From contig JBAIAA010000608.1 of assembly GCA_037893245.1 (NCBI GenBank), forward strand, positions 1,258,750 through 1,322,749: a DNA stretch of 64,000 nucleotides, in the 5' to 3' direction. Positions within the stretch are counted from its first letter, which is position 1. Every line of letters starts with the position of its first letter. The DNA comes from Crossaster papposus. Taxonomy: Eukaryota > Echinodermata > Asteroidea > Velatida > Solasteridae. The notes beneath the pieces were generated by a model, which saw only the letters and a program-made list of their open reading frames with translations, did not search any database and was not told the origin of the DNA. The position numbers were made by a program, and so were the translations under genes. Positions 43,511-54,865 of this stretch are shown in pieces.

Positions 43511-44469
43511 TTTCTTTGTTCACTTTGAACTTTCTGCAAATGAGTGTACGTATATTAAAATGCACGCAAATAACAGAATATGGGTCGAGTGTCGTGTTGC
43601 TGTGTAATGATTAATCATTTGTTTCAAAATGGGATTTTGAATATAAATGAGTGGAGGAAACAATAACCTGGAGCTTACATAATCGCAATGTTTAGCCCCA
43701 CATTAATGATATGTGAATGATCTATTAAGAATAGCCGGACATTTTGGGCACACTTATTCTATTTCTAAAAATTGACTTTGATGTAATCGTTTATTTGTAC
43801 TCGGCCTATACTTTATTTCTACAAAATATAAATTTGGGTGATGTCCAAAGACACCTCCCTTCCATATACAAGGGCCAAACCCTTTCCCCGAAACGAAACG
43901 ACAGATTCCAGGAGCTGGCTCCCAGACTATATCACAAGAACACCACCAACAAATAAAGGTATAGGTATAAGTATACACGATTACGCTCAAACACATTGGT
44001 TATTGAAACAAAATTAATTAAAATTCACCATCTTTCGCATTCAAGTTCGTGCGAGAAAATATTTCGCACGCTTTTAATACAAAACTAGTTTAGTTATTTA
44101 TCATTGAATTTCAACGTTTGGCCACCCTTTTTAAGCACCGGGTTGAGAATATTCACTTCGGAAGTGAATGAAAGTAGTGCAATGTTTGTTCCTTTCTGGG
44201 TTAAGCTGACACCTTTTCACTAGTCAATGTGACACAGTTACGGCTAAAATGACCTAAAAAAAGTCTCCTAAGTGAATCTGAACCGCAAAATTTGGGCCCT
44301 CATTGTCGCTGCTTGATTGATTTGTAATACGTTCCGTTTACACCCATTGTCAAGATTTCAAAGAAAAAAAAAGTATCGATTCTTACTAATGCTTTAAGGC
44401 TTGAGATGAATTGAGTCCATTGTTCAGTGGTACGAGCTACTGACTTGGGTATGTGAAAGCTTTGCCCTG

Positions 44470-46390
44470 TCTGGTCTCAGTGTTGCGTAACCAAACAATG
44501 GAATAAAGGTTGGGTTTAAATAAGGGCGTTTTTAATGCCCAGTACGTTGGACATCGAAGTCATTTTCTGCCATACGTTCTTGCGCGTCGGGTGTGTTTCT
44601 GCTAACTCCGCCAAAGTGTCTCTTCCAGTGATGATGATCTGTATACATTTTTGAGTAGAAATACGTTGGAGATAATGTTCTGTGACCCTCAAGAACTGAC
44701 CCGCCAATTTATTTCGATGGTGATTCAAACCAGTATTTTTCGGACATATCTGATGAAGATTTTTACTCCGATGAGGATTTATACTAAAAGCGGCAGATTC
44801 GAAGGTGAATAAACTTCCTACATTCACGGATGATTTGGACCCCTTGTAACAGATCAGAAAATGATGGAAAATAAGAAAAGGTAACAAGAATTGTTTTCCT
44901 CTCAAAAGTTGGCTTATATTCCAGCCGTCGGTGTATCTGGCAAGGGCAGACTGAGCTACCACAAAAACCCTCTACTGTCATTTTTGTTAAGGATTTTGAA
45001 ATATATGTTTAATAGTTAATTTACCTATCAATAATTATATCAACAAATTGCTGATTTACACTGAGTATAAAGAAACCCAAGCTAAAAAATTGCCCAACGC
45101 GTGTTCAAGACGTGCGTTGCTATCCATATAAAGCAAGACATGAGACGGAGGGAACCCCCCTCTTATGTGGTGGTCATTGCGCTTGTGGAATGTTGTGGTT
45201 TCTCATGAATTCTTTTTAGGTTCTTAGGGGTGGAGGCGGGGGGGACAATAGTCTAAAGAGTGTGTGTGTGTGTGTATGGGGGAGTCCTTCGGTCTCATAT
45301 CGCGCTGGGTATATTGCTATCAGGCGAAAAGATTTGGTCATCCTTAACAAAAACAATTACGTCAAGGCGAGTTTTCACATGCGTGAGCGAAACATCATGT
45401 TGGCTTCACCCCAGCCTTTTGATAAACCCTGTACGGTTTCATTATCACGTGTCAAAGCAGACTCGGAACAAATTGTTCTTTATGCTCTGTTAAACGTCTG
45501 CCGTTTTGCAACACGGGTACGGCAGGTGTACACTGCATGAGTTAGCGAATGTATACAGTGCATGTACGTGTTGTACGTGTATATACCGGCCCTTTTGAAA
45601 GGAAATTGCAATTGTAATATACAATGGTGCATATACAACCTTGAAGGTAATTTAAGAAATAATTTTCAGAAATAGATTTATTTTCAAATTTTGTGGGTTT
45701 TTTGTTTGGTTTTGGTTTTTTTTTAAATTTTTTTTGGGGGGGCTTTAGTGTATTGCATCAAATAAAACTGACTTGTTCGACGCTTTGGGTTCGCGTTGAC
45801 GCTGAAAAGTTAAGGAAAAACAATCATGTTCTTGTTGTCTGGTTCCCTGACTCTACATAAGATGGAACAGAACAATTTATATATGATATTATAGATGATG
45901 AAATTAAATAAAAAAATGTTTCAAAATAGCCGTGAAAACCTATACAGGTTAGGTATTTCCCCATCAAGTGCTCGACGTAGGGTATCATGTTGGGTGCAAC
46001 GAATTCTTCCTACTACACCGTGGGGATCTCATGAATTTGTGAGGCATAGATTATTTTCCTGCACGCCACCTGACTTGTTGCCTTCATTGCATCATCTTTA
46101 ATCATTTCGATCCTCTGGGCACGTTTCGTTTTCTAAATGTTCGTTGTTTACACGTCTGTGTAATTGCCTAGACCAACCTTGGCTGCTTCTGAGGAGTCTG
46201 TGTTTGTTACTGGAAGCCGTTTCGATTTGTACGCGGTGCCGCGCTGTTTCATAACGATTCGCGACTGTTTACAAACGAGATGGTATTCATTGTTCAGTTT
46301 CATGGTGAGATTTTCGTTAGTTTCCAAGACGGTGTTTTGCTTTAGCTAGAAACTGTATTTACCAGGGAATGATCATTGTCTGTTACCCGC
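44470..46390 (+). repeat. Repeat block leading into locus B
   Basis: Counterpart of 11,090-12,900. Frames at 44,516-44,962 (minus) and 45,260-45,493 (plus) correspond to diverged frames in locus A. A (GT)n run lies at 45,259-45,274 and T-rich low-complexity DNA at 45,694-45,745. Only one promoter module start (about 45,910) follows. Confidence 0.6.
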
Positions 46391-46920
46391 TTCTAGCGTT
46401 AGCTCCGCCCATGTTGTAGTCTTTCACCAATTAAATCGGCTTCTACTTTCCTGGCAAGTGCAAGCTCGTTCCCGATTGGCTGTAGGTTGGCTATGACGTC
46501 AACCTTGTCTGTGGTCTGCGGCTGCTTGGCTTACGTGGCAAACTACGTACGTTTGAGTACTTGCCGATATACGATGAACACTAACAGAGTGTTGATCCTT
46601 ATATAAGATACGGTTTCGAGCTACGTTATATTTAGTCTCCTATCCGTCTGATCGTCGTTCAGTGCTCTACATACATAGCTGCCTATTAAAATCGCGTTGT
46701 GTCGCGTTGTGTATCGATCGTTGAAGTCGCTGATAAATAAATTCAAAACGAATTCTCGATCTTTGCATTAATCGGGCAAAGCTTCGGTTTAGTTTAAAGT
46801 TTAGGCCTTCCCGATTGTTGTCGAGTTTTATACGTGCGTAGTTGCTCCTTCATTGGCATTGGCGTGTATACTTCGTTGATAAATACACCCCAGCGGATTG
46901 GCGCTCAGAACTCTTGGAGA
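46391..46920 (+). promoter_or_regulatory. Promoter-like module upstream of exon 1 (locus B)
   Basis: Single copy of the module tripled in locus A: GC box near 46,404, ATTGG near 46,475, TGACGTCA at 46,494-46,501, TATATTTA at 46,627-46,634 and TTCAGTG near 46,660. The TCAGTC candidate of locus A is not kept here. Confidence 0.5.
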
Positions 46921-46966
46921 ATGGACGGAGCAGCAGCTTTGTTTCTGATGCTGACAGGAATGGCAG
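46921..46966 (+). CDS. Orphan discoidin exon 1 (locus B)
   Basis: 46 nt, ATG to GCAG|GTAAGA, phase 1, encoding MDGAAALFLMLTGMA. Against exon 1 of locus A it differs at a few residues but keeps the hydrophobic run, the length and the donor. No exon 2-5 copies follow within the window; the downstream 17 kb is filled by mobile elements. Either the rest of the gene lies beyond 64,000 or the copy is truncated. Confidence 0.6.
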
Positions 46967-48530
46967 GTAAGATTAAATTTATGTCACCTGTGGTATTTCA
47001 TTTAATCCTTAACCTGTTGGTGAGCAAATGTAACCAAGCTCCATAAGGATCAGGGACGTATTGTATATACATCCTACTCGTTTTGTTGTCTGTTAACTTT
47101 TCGTTTCTTAAGCATTATTCATCCAAAATCAAAATCATTTTAAAGGTAGGATACGCCATTGATAATTTCTTGATTTATCAGGTTTGGGTGGAGTTGGGAT
47201 TTGTATTCTATAGTAAATATCGTTTAACTGACCTGTCCGAAGTTTTACAATCATGAATGCAAAAAATAAAAACACTTAGAGATAGTGTGTAAACAACCAC
47301 ACAGCTGTTCCCAAAATGTTTTTGATTGTCATTACATAGCAGAGAATGGTTTAATAAATTAAACAAACAAATCCAAAACAGTTGAAGAGGACATTTGTAT
47401 CTGTCACACATCCTGATTAAGGTTCCTACCGACTCAAATCAGACTCACAGTTTAATAGTTATGTTATGAACTAGAGGTAATGTGCTTCAAGAAGCACCAG
47501 TGGCAGCGCTACGGGAGGGGGGGGGGGGGGGGCATAAGGGAGCATCCCCCTCCCCAAGTTGTTCCCTTCCTTGTCCCCTAGTTTCCCCCCTCCCCCCCCC
47601 CCCCCACCCCCAGTTTTTTCCAACACCTTCAGATTTACCACCAGTTGAAGTATGGTTGAAGATAGAGAGTGAATCAACGGTTCTGTGGACACATTTTGGG
47701 TCAATGAAAGCATTATAAACATTGGTACTTTGGTAGACAAAACACGCCGCACATGCATACAGCTAACGTACATTGTTAATACAAAATGTTGTGTATACAT
47801 GCGTTTGTTTATGGTGTAAATGGAGGACACATACCTGGCGACACGAAGGTGAATTGGGGTTAGGGTTAGAATCGAGGACGACCTCGATTGAGATTCGTGT
47901 ACAAAACCAATGAGAGCCGTCGTACAAACAAAGGAAATTTTCAAGAGGAACAAAGGAAACTCCTCGATTTACACCATAAACAAACGTGTGTGTACTTGTA
48001 ATTTGATACATTTCTCATTCATAAAAACAGGCACGTGCAAGTTGTGCGCGCGTACATATATGTACATGTACGTTTTAATGAGGCTTACCATACGGGTTTG
48101 TCATGAAGTGTTGCTTGCTGATTAATTTTTCCAGGGTAATCTGTTAGGTCCGGCATGTAGTTGTCTTTGCAAAGTCGGGTATTGCTTTCAATACTGTCGA
48201 AGACGAATTTGTATCCTACAACCAGATATCTTCGTTATGGCCCCTCTTACAATATGTGGAATTTTCTTGGAATTGATTATTCAATGCTCATTGACAAGAA
48301 CATAGTAAATTTGTGTTGACCGTCCCTTAGTGTTGCCTAGTAAGGTATTGCTAACTTTGCCACCAAGAGAAACTAAGTGTCTCCTGAGTCCATTTCTTTC
48401 CAGCTTGTTTAGGGACTGCACCAACTAAAACAAATGTGACACCTGCAAAGAGCCCTTTATTTGACAAAAACTCTGCTTTTGATGGGTGTAAAATTGAATG
48501 GGTGTTGTCAACAACCTCAACTTTGTCCAC
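46967..48530 (+). other. Intron-like and intergenic DNA downstream of exon 1 (locus B)
   Basis: 47,145-47,255 is the left half of the GGTAGGATACACC TIR element, truncated on the right. 47,517-47,532 is poly-G and 47,587-47,611 a C-rich run. 47,783-47,995 is a foldback with arms containing CGTTTGTTTATGGTGTAAA and its inverse, with AATCGAGGACGACCTCGATT at its middle. The rest holds nothing I can name; 48,425-48,530 is the 3' tail of the mobile element that follows. Confidence 0.55.
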
Positions 48531-49067
48531 TCTTTAAGATGAGTTGTATTTGGCTGCGAACTACTTTCGAGTAATATAACCCCGAAATACCGCTTGTTTA
48601 TCAAGCAAGCAGCGACATGTTTCTCAATATACAAGCCATATGCTTCTCCAACTGTTTTCTTCTGGTGAACACAGGATTTGATATGATAATTGTCTATACA
48701 TGGTTGATAAAGGAGAAAGTAATGGGTCGATCTTTGTTTTGTCACCATGTCTAGTTGTGTGTTGAAAATAATGGCGACTATGATCATAGTTGAAGTGTTC
48801 TCCACCCTCAGTTTAGAAACGTGACATGGGAAACTCAGCCTAGTCTATGAAACATATTGCATAATCGATAAACCTAATCACGTATTGGGTAATGTTTTTA
48901 AAGGTATAGCGCATACAGGGCTTATTGATAGAAACACTTGCATGTTTCTTATAAAGCCACTTTGTTTGCGTACTGTAGCCCCATGTGTAATCTTCCGTAT
49001 GCAAAGAGCCTTGGCGATTTCCTGGTAACAATTGTGGTTCTGGATCTGCCTTTAAAATGTCATACAT
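48425..49067 (-). pseudogene. Mobile element copy 1: C-terminal frames
   Basis: Two minus-strand frames, 48,840-49,067 (WGYSTQTKWLYKKHAGV-type segment, here KKHASV) and 48,425-48,805 (EAYGLYIEKHVAACLINKRYF, a stretch like the end of some transposase proteins). They are separated by a stop near 48,838. I cannot assign a family. Counterparts in copy 2 are 59,926-60,153 and the right part of 59,627-59,891. Confidence 0.4.
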
Positions 49068-49247
49068 TACATAAATGCTGTTCCAAAATGTTTACAACCA
49101 TATCATACTATGTAAAGCTGGCTGGAACATCAATGTATGATCTGGTGTTATCTGGAAGAGCGTTTGCTATTATTCGGTTGGGGACAACGTTTTTCATAAC
49201 ATGGGGAAAATCGCTTTCTCTCCCAAGCGGAGCAGGAGCAACTATAC

Positions 49248-49929
49248 CTAATTGCCCTGAAAATTGCCTTGTCGTATACCCCTTTTGTTGATATTTGAAA
49301 CAAAATTGTCGTTAAGTTGCTTCGTTGAAGGTGTGCTTTGTTTTAGCTGTTGTGCCTTGTGTTCTTCGGACATTATTTGTTCGACTTCCAGGTTTAACAA
49401 CTTTTCTACTACCCTGGTCAAACCATGCATCGTGTCAAATACTATCTGCTTAACAGGTATAAATAGCACCAGTGACTCCTCATGTACCCTATCGACTTGT
49501 ACATCTAAATCAGTCCCCATACCTTTTGAGGCAACTTCAGACTTTTGTGCTTTTCCTGCTAAGTGATAACAATTACACCCAAACTCTGAGACAGGACTGA
49601 GTTGTTTGGACCCATCAAGGATTTTTGATGATGAACATTTCGTCCCTACTGAGATAATATTTGTTTGTGCTGGTGGCTGCTTTCATCCTATTTATGAATT
49701 TATCTTTACCCACATTCATTTCAAGATTATCTTTCGAATCACTCTATAAAGAAAATGTGTACGGATGGTCAGGGCTTTCGTAAGGTATTTTGTGAAGAAA
49801 CAAATCGTTATTTGAAAAGGACAATATAAGAAAGGGACAATGCCTGCCTCCAATTTCACGCCCATCTCCACATAGTCTGATACTTAATTCCCCATTCAGA
49901 AAAGGGTATCTTAATAACAACACATCCAA
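49248..49929 (-). pseudogene. Mobile element copy 1: transposase-like frames
   Basis: 49,744-49,929 reads LNGELSIRLCGDGREIGGRH followed by a hydrophobic FLILSFSNNDLFLHKI; a GDGR...GG stretch before a beta-strand-like run is reminiscent of an RNase H-fold catalytic Asp. 49,248-49,520 reads DTMHGLTRVVEKLLNLEVEQ, where Asp-x-Met-His could be a second acidic site. Stops lie between the two. This is inference from motif style; I cannot name the superfamily. Confidence 0.4.
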
Positions 49930-50107
49930 AAGACGGGTTGGATCAATAAACCATCCAATACAGGAGTCCGTCTAGGTAAAACAACTGCATTCAATTCAGA
50001 CTTGTATCGGTTGTTGGTGTTTTTCTCTTGAAGAAAAGAAGGCAAATTCCGGGTATTTGTTTTCTTATTTCTGCCATGAGCCTAGTGCCACTAAACGTAT
50101 CATAGAT

Positions 50108-50355
50108 CAGTCCGGTGTAATTCCAAATATAGTATCCCATTGTTCATTATTCATGAAGACGTCGTTCATCCAATCAGCGCGCTTAGAAATAACATCACGT
50201 GCATGCTACATATTACTCCAGTCATGAAGTGTGTGCACAAACAACCGCACGCGACCTCTGGTCACATTTTGCTGTCACAGATTGGTGGTATGGTACCATG
50301 TGACAGGATTCATGAATATGTAATAGGATACCATATTTGGAATTACACCAGACTG
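50108..50355. mobile_element. Nested TIR element inside mobile element copy 1
   Basis: 248 bp with inverted ends CAGTCCGGTGTAATTCC and CAGTCTGGTGTAATTCC, extending imperfectly to about 45 bp (through ATTCATGAA). It breaks the minus-strand coding and is present at the matching place in copy 2 (61,194-61,441), so it preceded the duplication. Confidence 0.75.
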
Positions 50356-50379
50356 CAAATGTTAATTGTGTCTTCTGGA

Positions 50380-51539
50380 TATACGTATTGGATGTATATA
50401 TCTGTACATTTCATAAGTGCACTCCTGTGCCAGTGGTTGTGCGTGGCTTTGCATTTTATGAGTTTGTTTCATAATGTAAAGCAAATCTTCCTTAGATAAT
50501 CCATCAACATGACCTGTCAGATCATCATCACTGTTTGCTTTTGGTTGTTTTGGTTTTTTTTTTTTGTGTAAAAGAGTTTACCAAGGTGTCCAAAAACTCC
50601 ATTTATGTTTACAAATGTTCTTTTATGTCTTTTTCTACAAGTATCAAATGATGTATTTAAATCCTGTCCATGCTTTGTTTTTAACACAAATCTATAAAAC
50701 AACAAAGTCCAACATATTTAAAAAGTTGTTCAAACGCCACATATATCCCATCATGGAGCAAAATATAATGGAACAGACGATCCACACAACACAATGCGAT
50801 GGAGCCATCCACATTCAAACTGTAGTCAGTCTTGTCTGTCGAGATATCAACTTTGTGTGAATTTGAAGGATCACATTATAACAGCGACTGATGGCTTTTC
50901 TTGTCTAATTTTGAGGATTGCGTATTCTACAATTTCTTTTTTTGGCTTGTTTGTAGAAAGCTTTGTGTCTCAAATTAGTTAACAGGGCATCTTTAAGTAT
51001 CCATGACCGCTTATTTCCCTGTATCGGAAAAGCTGCTGGACCATTAGAAAAATGTGTTTCTAAAATCCCATCAAGTTTCGAATATCCCTTATTAATTTCT
51101 ATCCCAGCGATTTTAAGACTATTTGGACAGGGAAAGTAGATGTTGTCTTCCTACAATGCACAACCAACCACTTGCCCTAGGCTAATATATTGATGTAGCC
51201 TTTTGAAGCAATGGCTGCACCAATAGGCAATCTTGTAACTGTAACCGAAGATCTCCATTTCTTCGTGTAATCATGACCAGGGCATTCTCCACAACGATCA
51301 GATAGTTGATCTGTTTTGTGTTCTGTTCTGTTTCTCTTTAATGTGTGTCTATTTCCCTCACCATCAAACGAATTAGGAGTTTGACTACCTCTTCCAGGAG
51401 GTGATACATTAACACTTATTGGGTTAAGAGGAGCCCTCATCATTTCAGGTTCATCAGATTGTGTCCAGAGTGTGATCTGAGGTAGGCCTATCATTGGCTT
51501 CACAAACAGGAGACTCTGGTAAACCATCGTAAACACCAC
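50380..51539 (-). pseudogene. Mobile element copy 1: middle frames
   Basis: Minus-strand fragments: 50,517-50,705; an unmarked stretch at about 50,706-50,860 reading KVDISTDKTDYSLNVDG; and 51,177-51,539 with TKKWRSS and a CGECPG motif. A frame continuing as GCALYEDNIYFPCPN is open in copy 2 (61,991-62,344) but is stopped here by TAG (complement of 51,151-51,153). No domain recognised. Confidence 0.4.
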
Positions 51540-51981
51540 ATAGTTGCGAATTTGTATTTATTGCTTCAGACAATGAATTTTGATTTTCATCAGAGACCGT
51601 TCCCATAGCAGAAGGACTGACTGGTTGTTTGGTGTATCACCAAACAAGTCCTTGCTTGTATCTGCTCTTTCGATAGGGCTATACATGGAGGCACACCAAA
51701 ATCAGTATTACTGAAGTCTGATAAACCTTAAGCTTGTTTACCGAAATGACAATGTTCTTTCCCCTTTATTGGGGTAGAAGTTCCTCTTTGGTTAATGAAC
51801 GTTTGTTCATCAGATACTGTATCACTGATTGCTTCATCATGGCAGGTTTTTTTTCAATAATGTTTAATCGCTGTATTATCAGCAGGTACATGTGGTGTAT
51901 GCACTTTAGCATATGTGCACGCCATCGTGGGTGTGATTCAGGGTAGTGCGTGTGCCGTTTTGGAAGCAACTCTGTATAAAG

Positions 51982-52790
51982 CTATATCAACTCTGCATGT
52001 TTTCTTTTTTTTAAAGAAACGACAGATGCATATGTTTGTTTCATGGCAGTTAACTGTTGCTGTTGTTTTATAGCTGTCCTAAATGAGGGATAGAAGTTAA
52101 CATTGTCTCTTAGGTCATCTATAACTACGTAACTGTCATCAATTTTAACAACTGAATAGAAATGACCCGGTTTCATTAATACAGCAGCCGTCAGTATGTA
52201 CTGTCTTCCCTGAAAAGTAACATATTCATCTACAACGATGTTAGGTGTTTGTTGATGTTTACCACTCTCATCTAGGCCTAATGTTACCATGAGGAAATTT
52301 GGCATGTCATACATCTCCTCATTATCAGAACTAGTCAGAGCTAAAGGCTCACAGCACAAGTTACACGAAGTATCTTTACACATTATGTTTGGCTCTTGGT
52401 AAACTATTTGGTTAAGACCATCAGCACAATTTGCCAGCATGGTTTGCATCCACTGTCTGATCATAATAAAGAACAGGGCCAATTGTGCTTGAAACTGCAG
52501 AAATGTTACTGCAAGTCTCGCAAGTTGCAAGGAACCTTTTACTTCTGTCTCCAAACAGCTCAAAAGCCTGAAGAATTTCGGCATCAGACCGACCTCTAGG
52601 TGTATACATGTTTGGAAAGGTAAATCCACACGTCTTCCCGACTTTCACAAGATGAGCCCATTGTATCACGAAACTGACACACTTCAATCATTCTCTCCAG
52701 GAGTGGATTTCCACCACTCACTTTGCATGCCAAAATAATGCACTTCCAGAAGAGCATCTACACCACATGTGGCCTTCAGTACCTCATGGT
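51982..52790 (-). pseudogene. Mobile element copy 1: USP-like cysteine protease region
   Basis: Minus strand, three frames in order. About 52,705-52,790 reads ATCGVDALLEVHYFG, a possible nucleophile-Cys box (Cys codon 52,765-52,767). 52,421-52,687 reads RSDAEILQAFELFGDRSKRF with a CETCSN motif. 51,982-52,440 contains two more CxxC-type motifs (CKDTSCNLCC) and then GHFYSVVKIDDSYVVIDDL, which matches the His-box pattern of ubiquitin-specific proteases (GH-aromatic ... aromatic ... DD). Frameshifts or unrecognised introns separate the frames. USP-like domains inside transposons are not common knowledge to me; the assignment is by motif only. Confidence 0.5.
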
Positions 52791-53609
52791 CATGATGATG
52801 GCAACGCAATGAATTTTAAAAAAATGCTTTTAAGAGAGGGTCCATGTAAATATTTCATATAAGTGGCCTCGGCATTTTGTTAATGTATTTTGTATATGGA
52901 GGACTTGAAAACAATTTCGCGAAAGGTACGCTCAAACAGCTTTCGAACACCGCCAAGGTTCAGGTAGTGTTCTTTCGTTTTAGACGCTTACGTACGACAT
53001 GGTAGTCTCCTATCCAATCAAAAGCCGTGCCAAACAAAACGCCCCTCCCACCCCCGTCCAATCGTTGGCCAGATGACATCGGTCGTCATATTAGGCTTTT
53101 GGTATTATAAGTAAGGCAAGACAATGTAATTACATATTCAGCATGAATTAATTTATTTAAATTTAGGAAACTTTTTCTACGGTTTGTTATAACAATTATG
53201 TAGCTTTACAGGGGACTATGGATCCAGTCGTGGAATTTCTCATCTTTGTTCAATTTCTATGCCTTGTATTGCGCCCGTTGGAGTTAGTGGGGAATTTAAG
53301 TAGCCTGGACAAACGCGTTGCTGCGTAGACATTTTCATTCTATACCCAGCACGATATGTGGCAGAGGGGTACCCCCTCTTATCCCTATACCTTATACGCA
53401 CTCAACACTATTGTTACCTAACCCATCCCCCCTTGAAACCTAAAAAGAAGTCCTGAGATTCCGGGACACAATGGTCAACACAAAAGAGGGGGGGGGGGGG
53501 GGGGGGGGGTTCTCTGCCACATATCGCGCTTCATAATGTTTCATTCATATTGGTTGGATGAAAGCCACGGTGGGGAAGAAGAAGGGGGGGGGGGGCTTAA
53601 TTAAACTTC

Positions 53610-53846
53610 ATTACAGTAAATATTGTTTAACTGACTTGTCCAAAGTTTAACAATCATGGATGCTGACAAAAGCGTTGGGTAGTTGCTCTTATGTTGTTCT
53701 TTTTTCGCGATGCCGTCCAATTACAGGATATATAGCGCAATCATTTTGCTGGATGCCTACAATCATTATATACTTTCAAATTGGAAAGATATTTCTTAAT
53801 AATTCGGTAGTAAGTTTTTTTTATACCTTCAAATGGTGTATTCTAT
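53610..53846. mobile_element. Right half of a GTAGGATACACCATT TIR element
   Basis: Matches the 3' two thirds of 25,357-25,733 and ends AATGGTGTATTCTA; the left end is missing. Confidence 0.65.
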
Positions 53847-54164
53847 CTTTAAAGCAAAACAAATCGATATTGGAAAACATTGTCATTTTTGACAAGCTCG
53901 TCCCTTTATACATAAAACCTTTGTGAATTAATTTCACCAGAAATGGTTTGGAACCTTGCGTCAGCAAAGAAAACTCACAAGACCCAAACATGTGCATTAT
54001 CTTTTCTGTTTTTCCCTAAACAGAAAACGTAATATCAATTGGGCAAAACTTCAACACAGTAGGCCTTCTTGTTAAACATTCCATTTAACACTTTGACCAA
54101 TTTTGTAGCATCAAAATAAATGAAAATATATTTACTTCTATTCTATTTTCCCCCCAAAACACAA

Positions 54165-54375
54165 TACACTTACACAGTAATTGCGGTCTTTGTACTATTC
54201 GTATGCAGGCACAATTTATTGTAAACAAATTGTAATGATACACTTACACAGTAATTGCGGTCTTTGTACTATTCGTATGCAGGCACAATTTATTGTAAAC
54301 AAATTGTAATGATACACTTACACAGTAATTGCGGTCTTTGTACTATTCGTATGCAGGCACAGTTTATTGTAAATA
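54165..54375 (+). repeat. 74 bp tandem repeat, about 2.9 copies
   Basis: Starts TACACTTACACAG at 54,165, 54,239 and 54,313. The first two units look identical; the third differs (CACAGTTT for CACAATTT) and ends early. Confidence 0.9.
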
Positions 54376-54832
54376 TTACCGAAATCCCCATAGTAACTAA
54401 ATGAAATAATAACTGTATAAAGCTAAAAGCCACTAATAAAACGAAATGTGCCTTTTGTCTTTTTGATAAGCTGAACAATTTCCGCTCCGCTTGTGTTCCA
54501 AGCTGTGAATATTGTAGTATCAATCAGTCACCCAAATGACGATTAAGCTCTCGGTATTGAGGCAGGAAGCTTTTTTGAAAAACGATTTTAAAAAGCATTA
54601 GTGTTTGCTCATAATAATTTAAGTAGCCCTTCCGCCTCAAAATGAGCGGTTGGAGTTGGCTTATTTACATTACAAAAAGAAAGAGGCGAGGAATATTAAG
54701 CCTTTGCACCCACCGTCAAGCTTGGAAGCAAGTTGCGCGGTTATTTGTTATTCACTATGATAGTAGTAGCACCGCGAATTAGCAATTTTGTCAACTATAG
54801 ATGTTGCAGTCGTGCAATAAAGTTTTAAAAAG

Positions 54833-54865
<33 letters not shown>

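Larger units (their letters stand above)
42048..44470 (+). repeat. Repeat units upstream of locus B
   Basis: Duplicates 30,331-31,450 at offset 11,717 and continues with foldback and 73-mer copy h. A deletion near 43,843 removes the ~260 bp that precede the CCAAAGACACCTCC block elsewhere. No gene recognised. Confidence 0.65.

Noticed and set aside
47853-47870. TTAGGG telomere-like motif
   Set aside because: Fewer than three units; chance occurrence in a short foldback.
54165-54375. CRISPR-like array
   Set aside because: Contiguous tandem units without variable spacers, in a eukaryotic genome.
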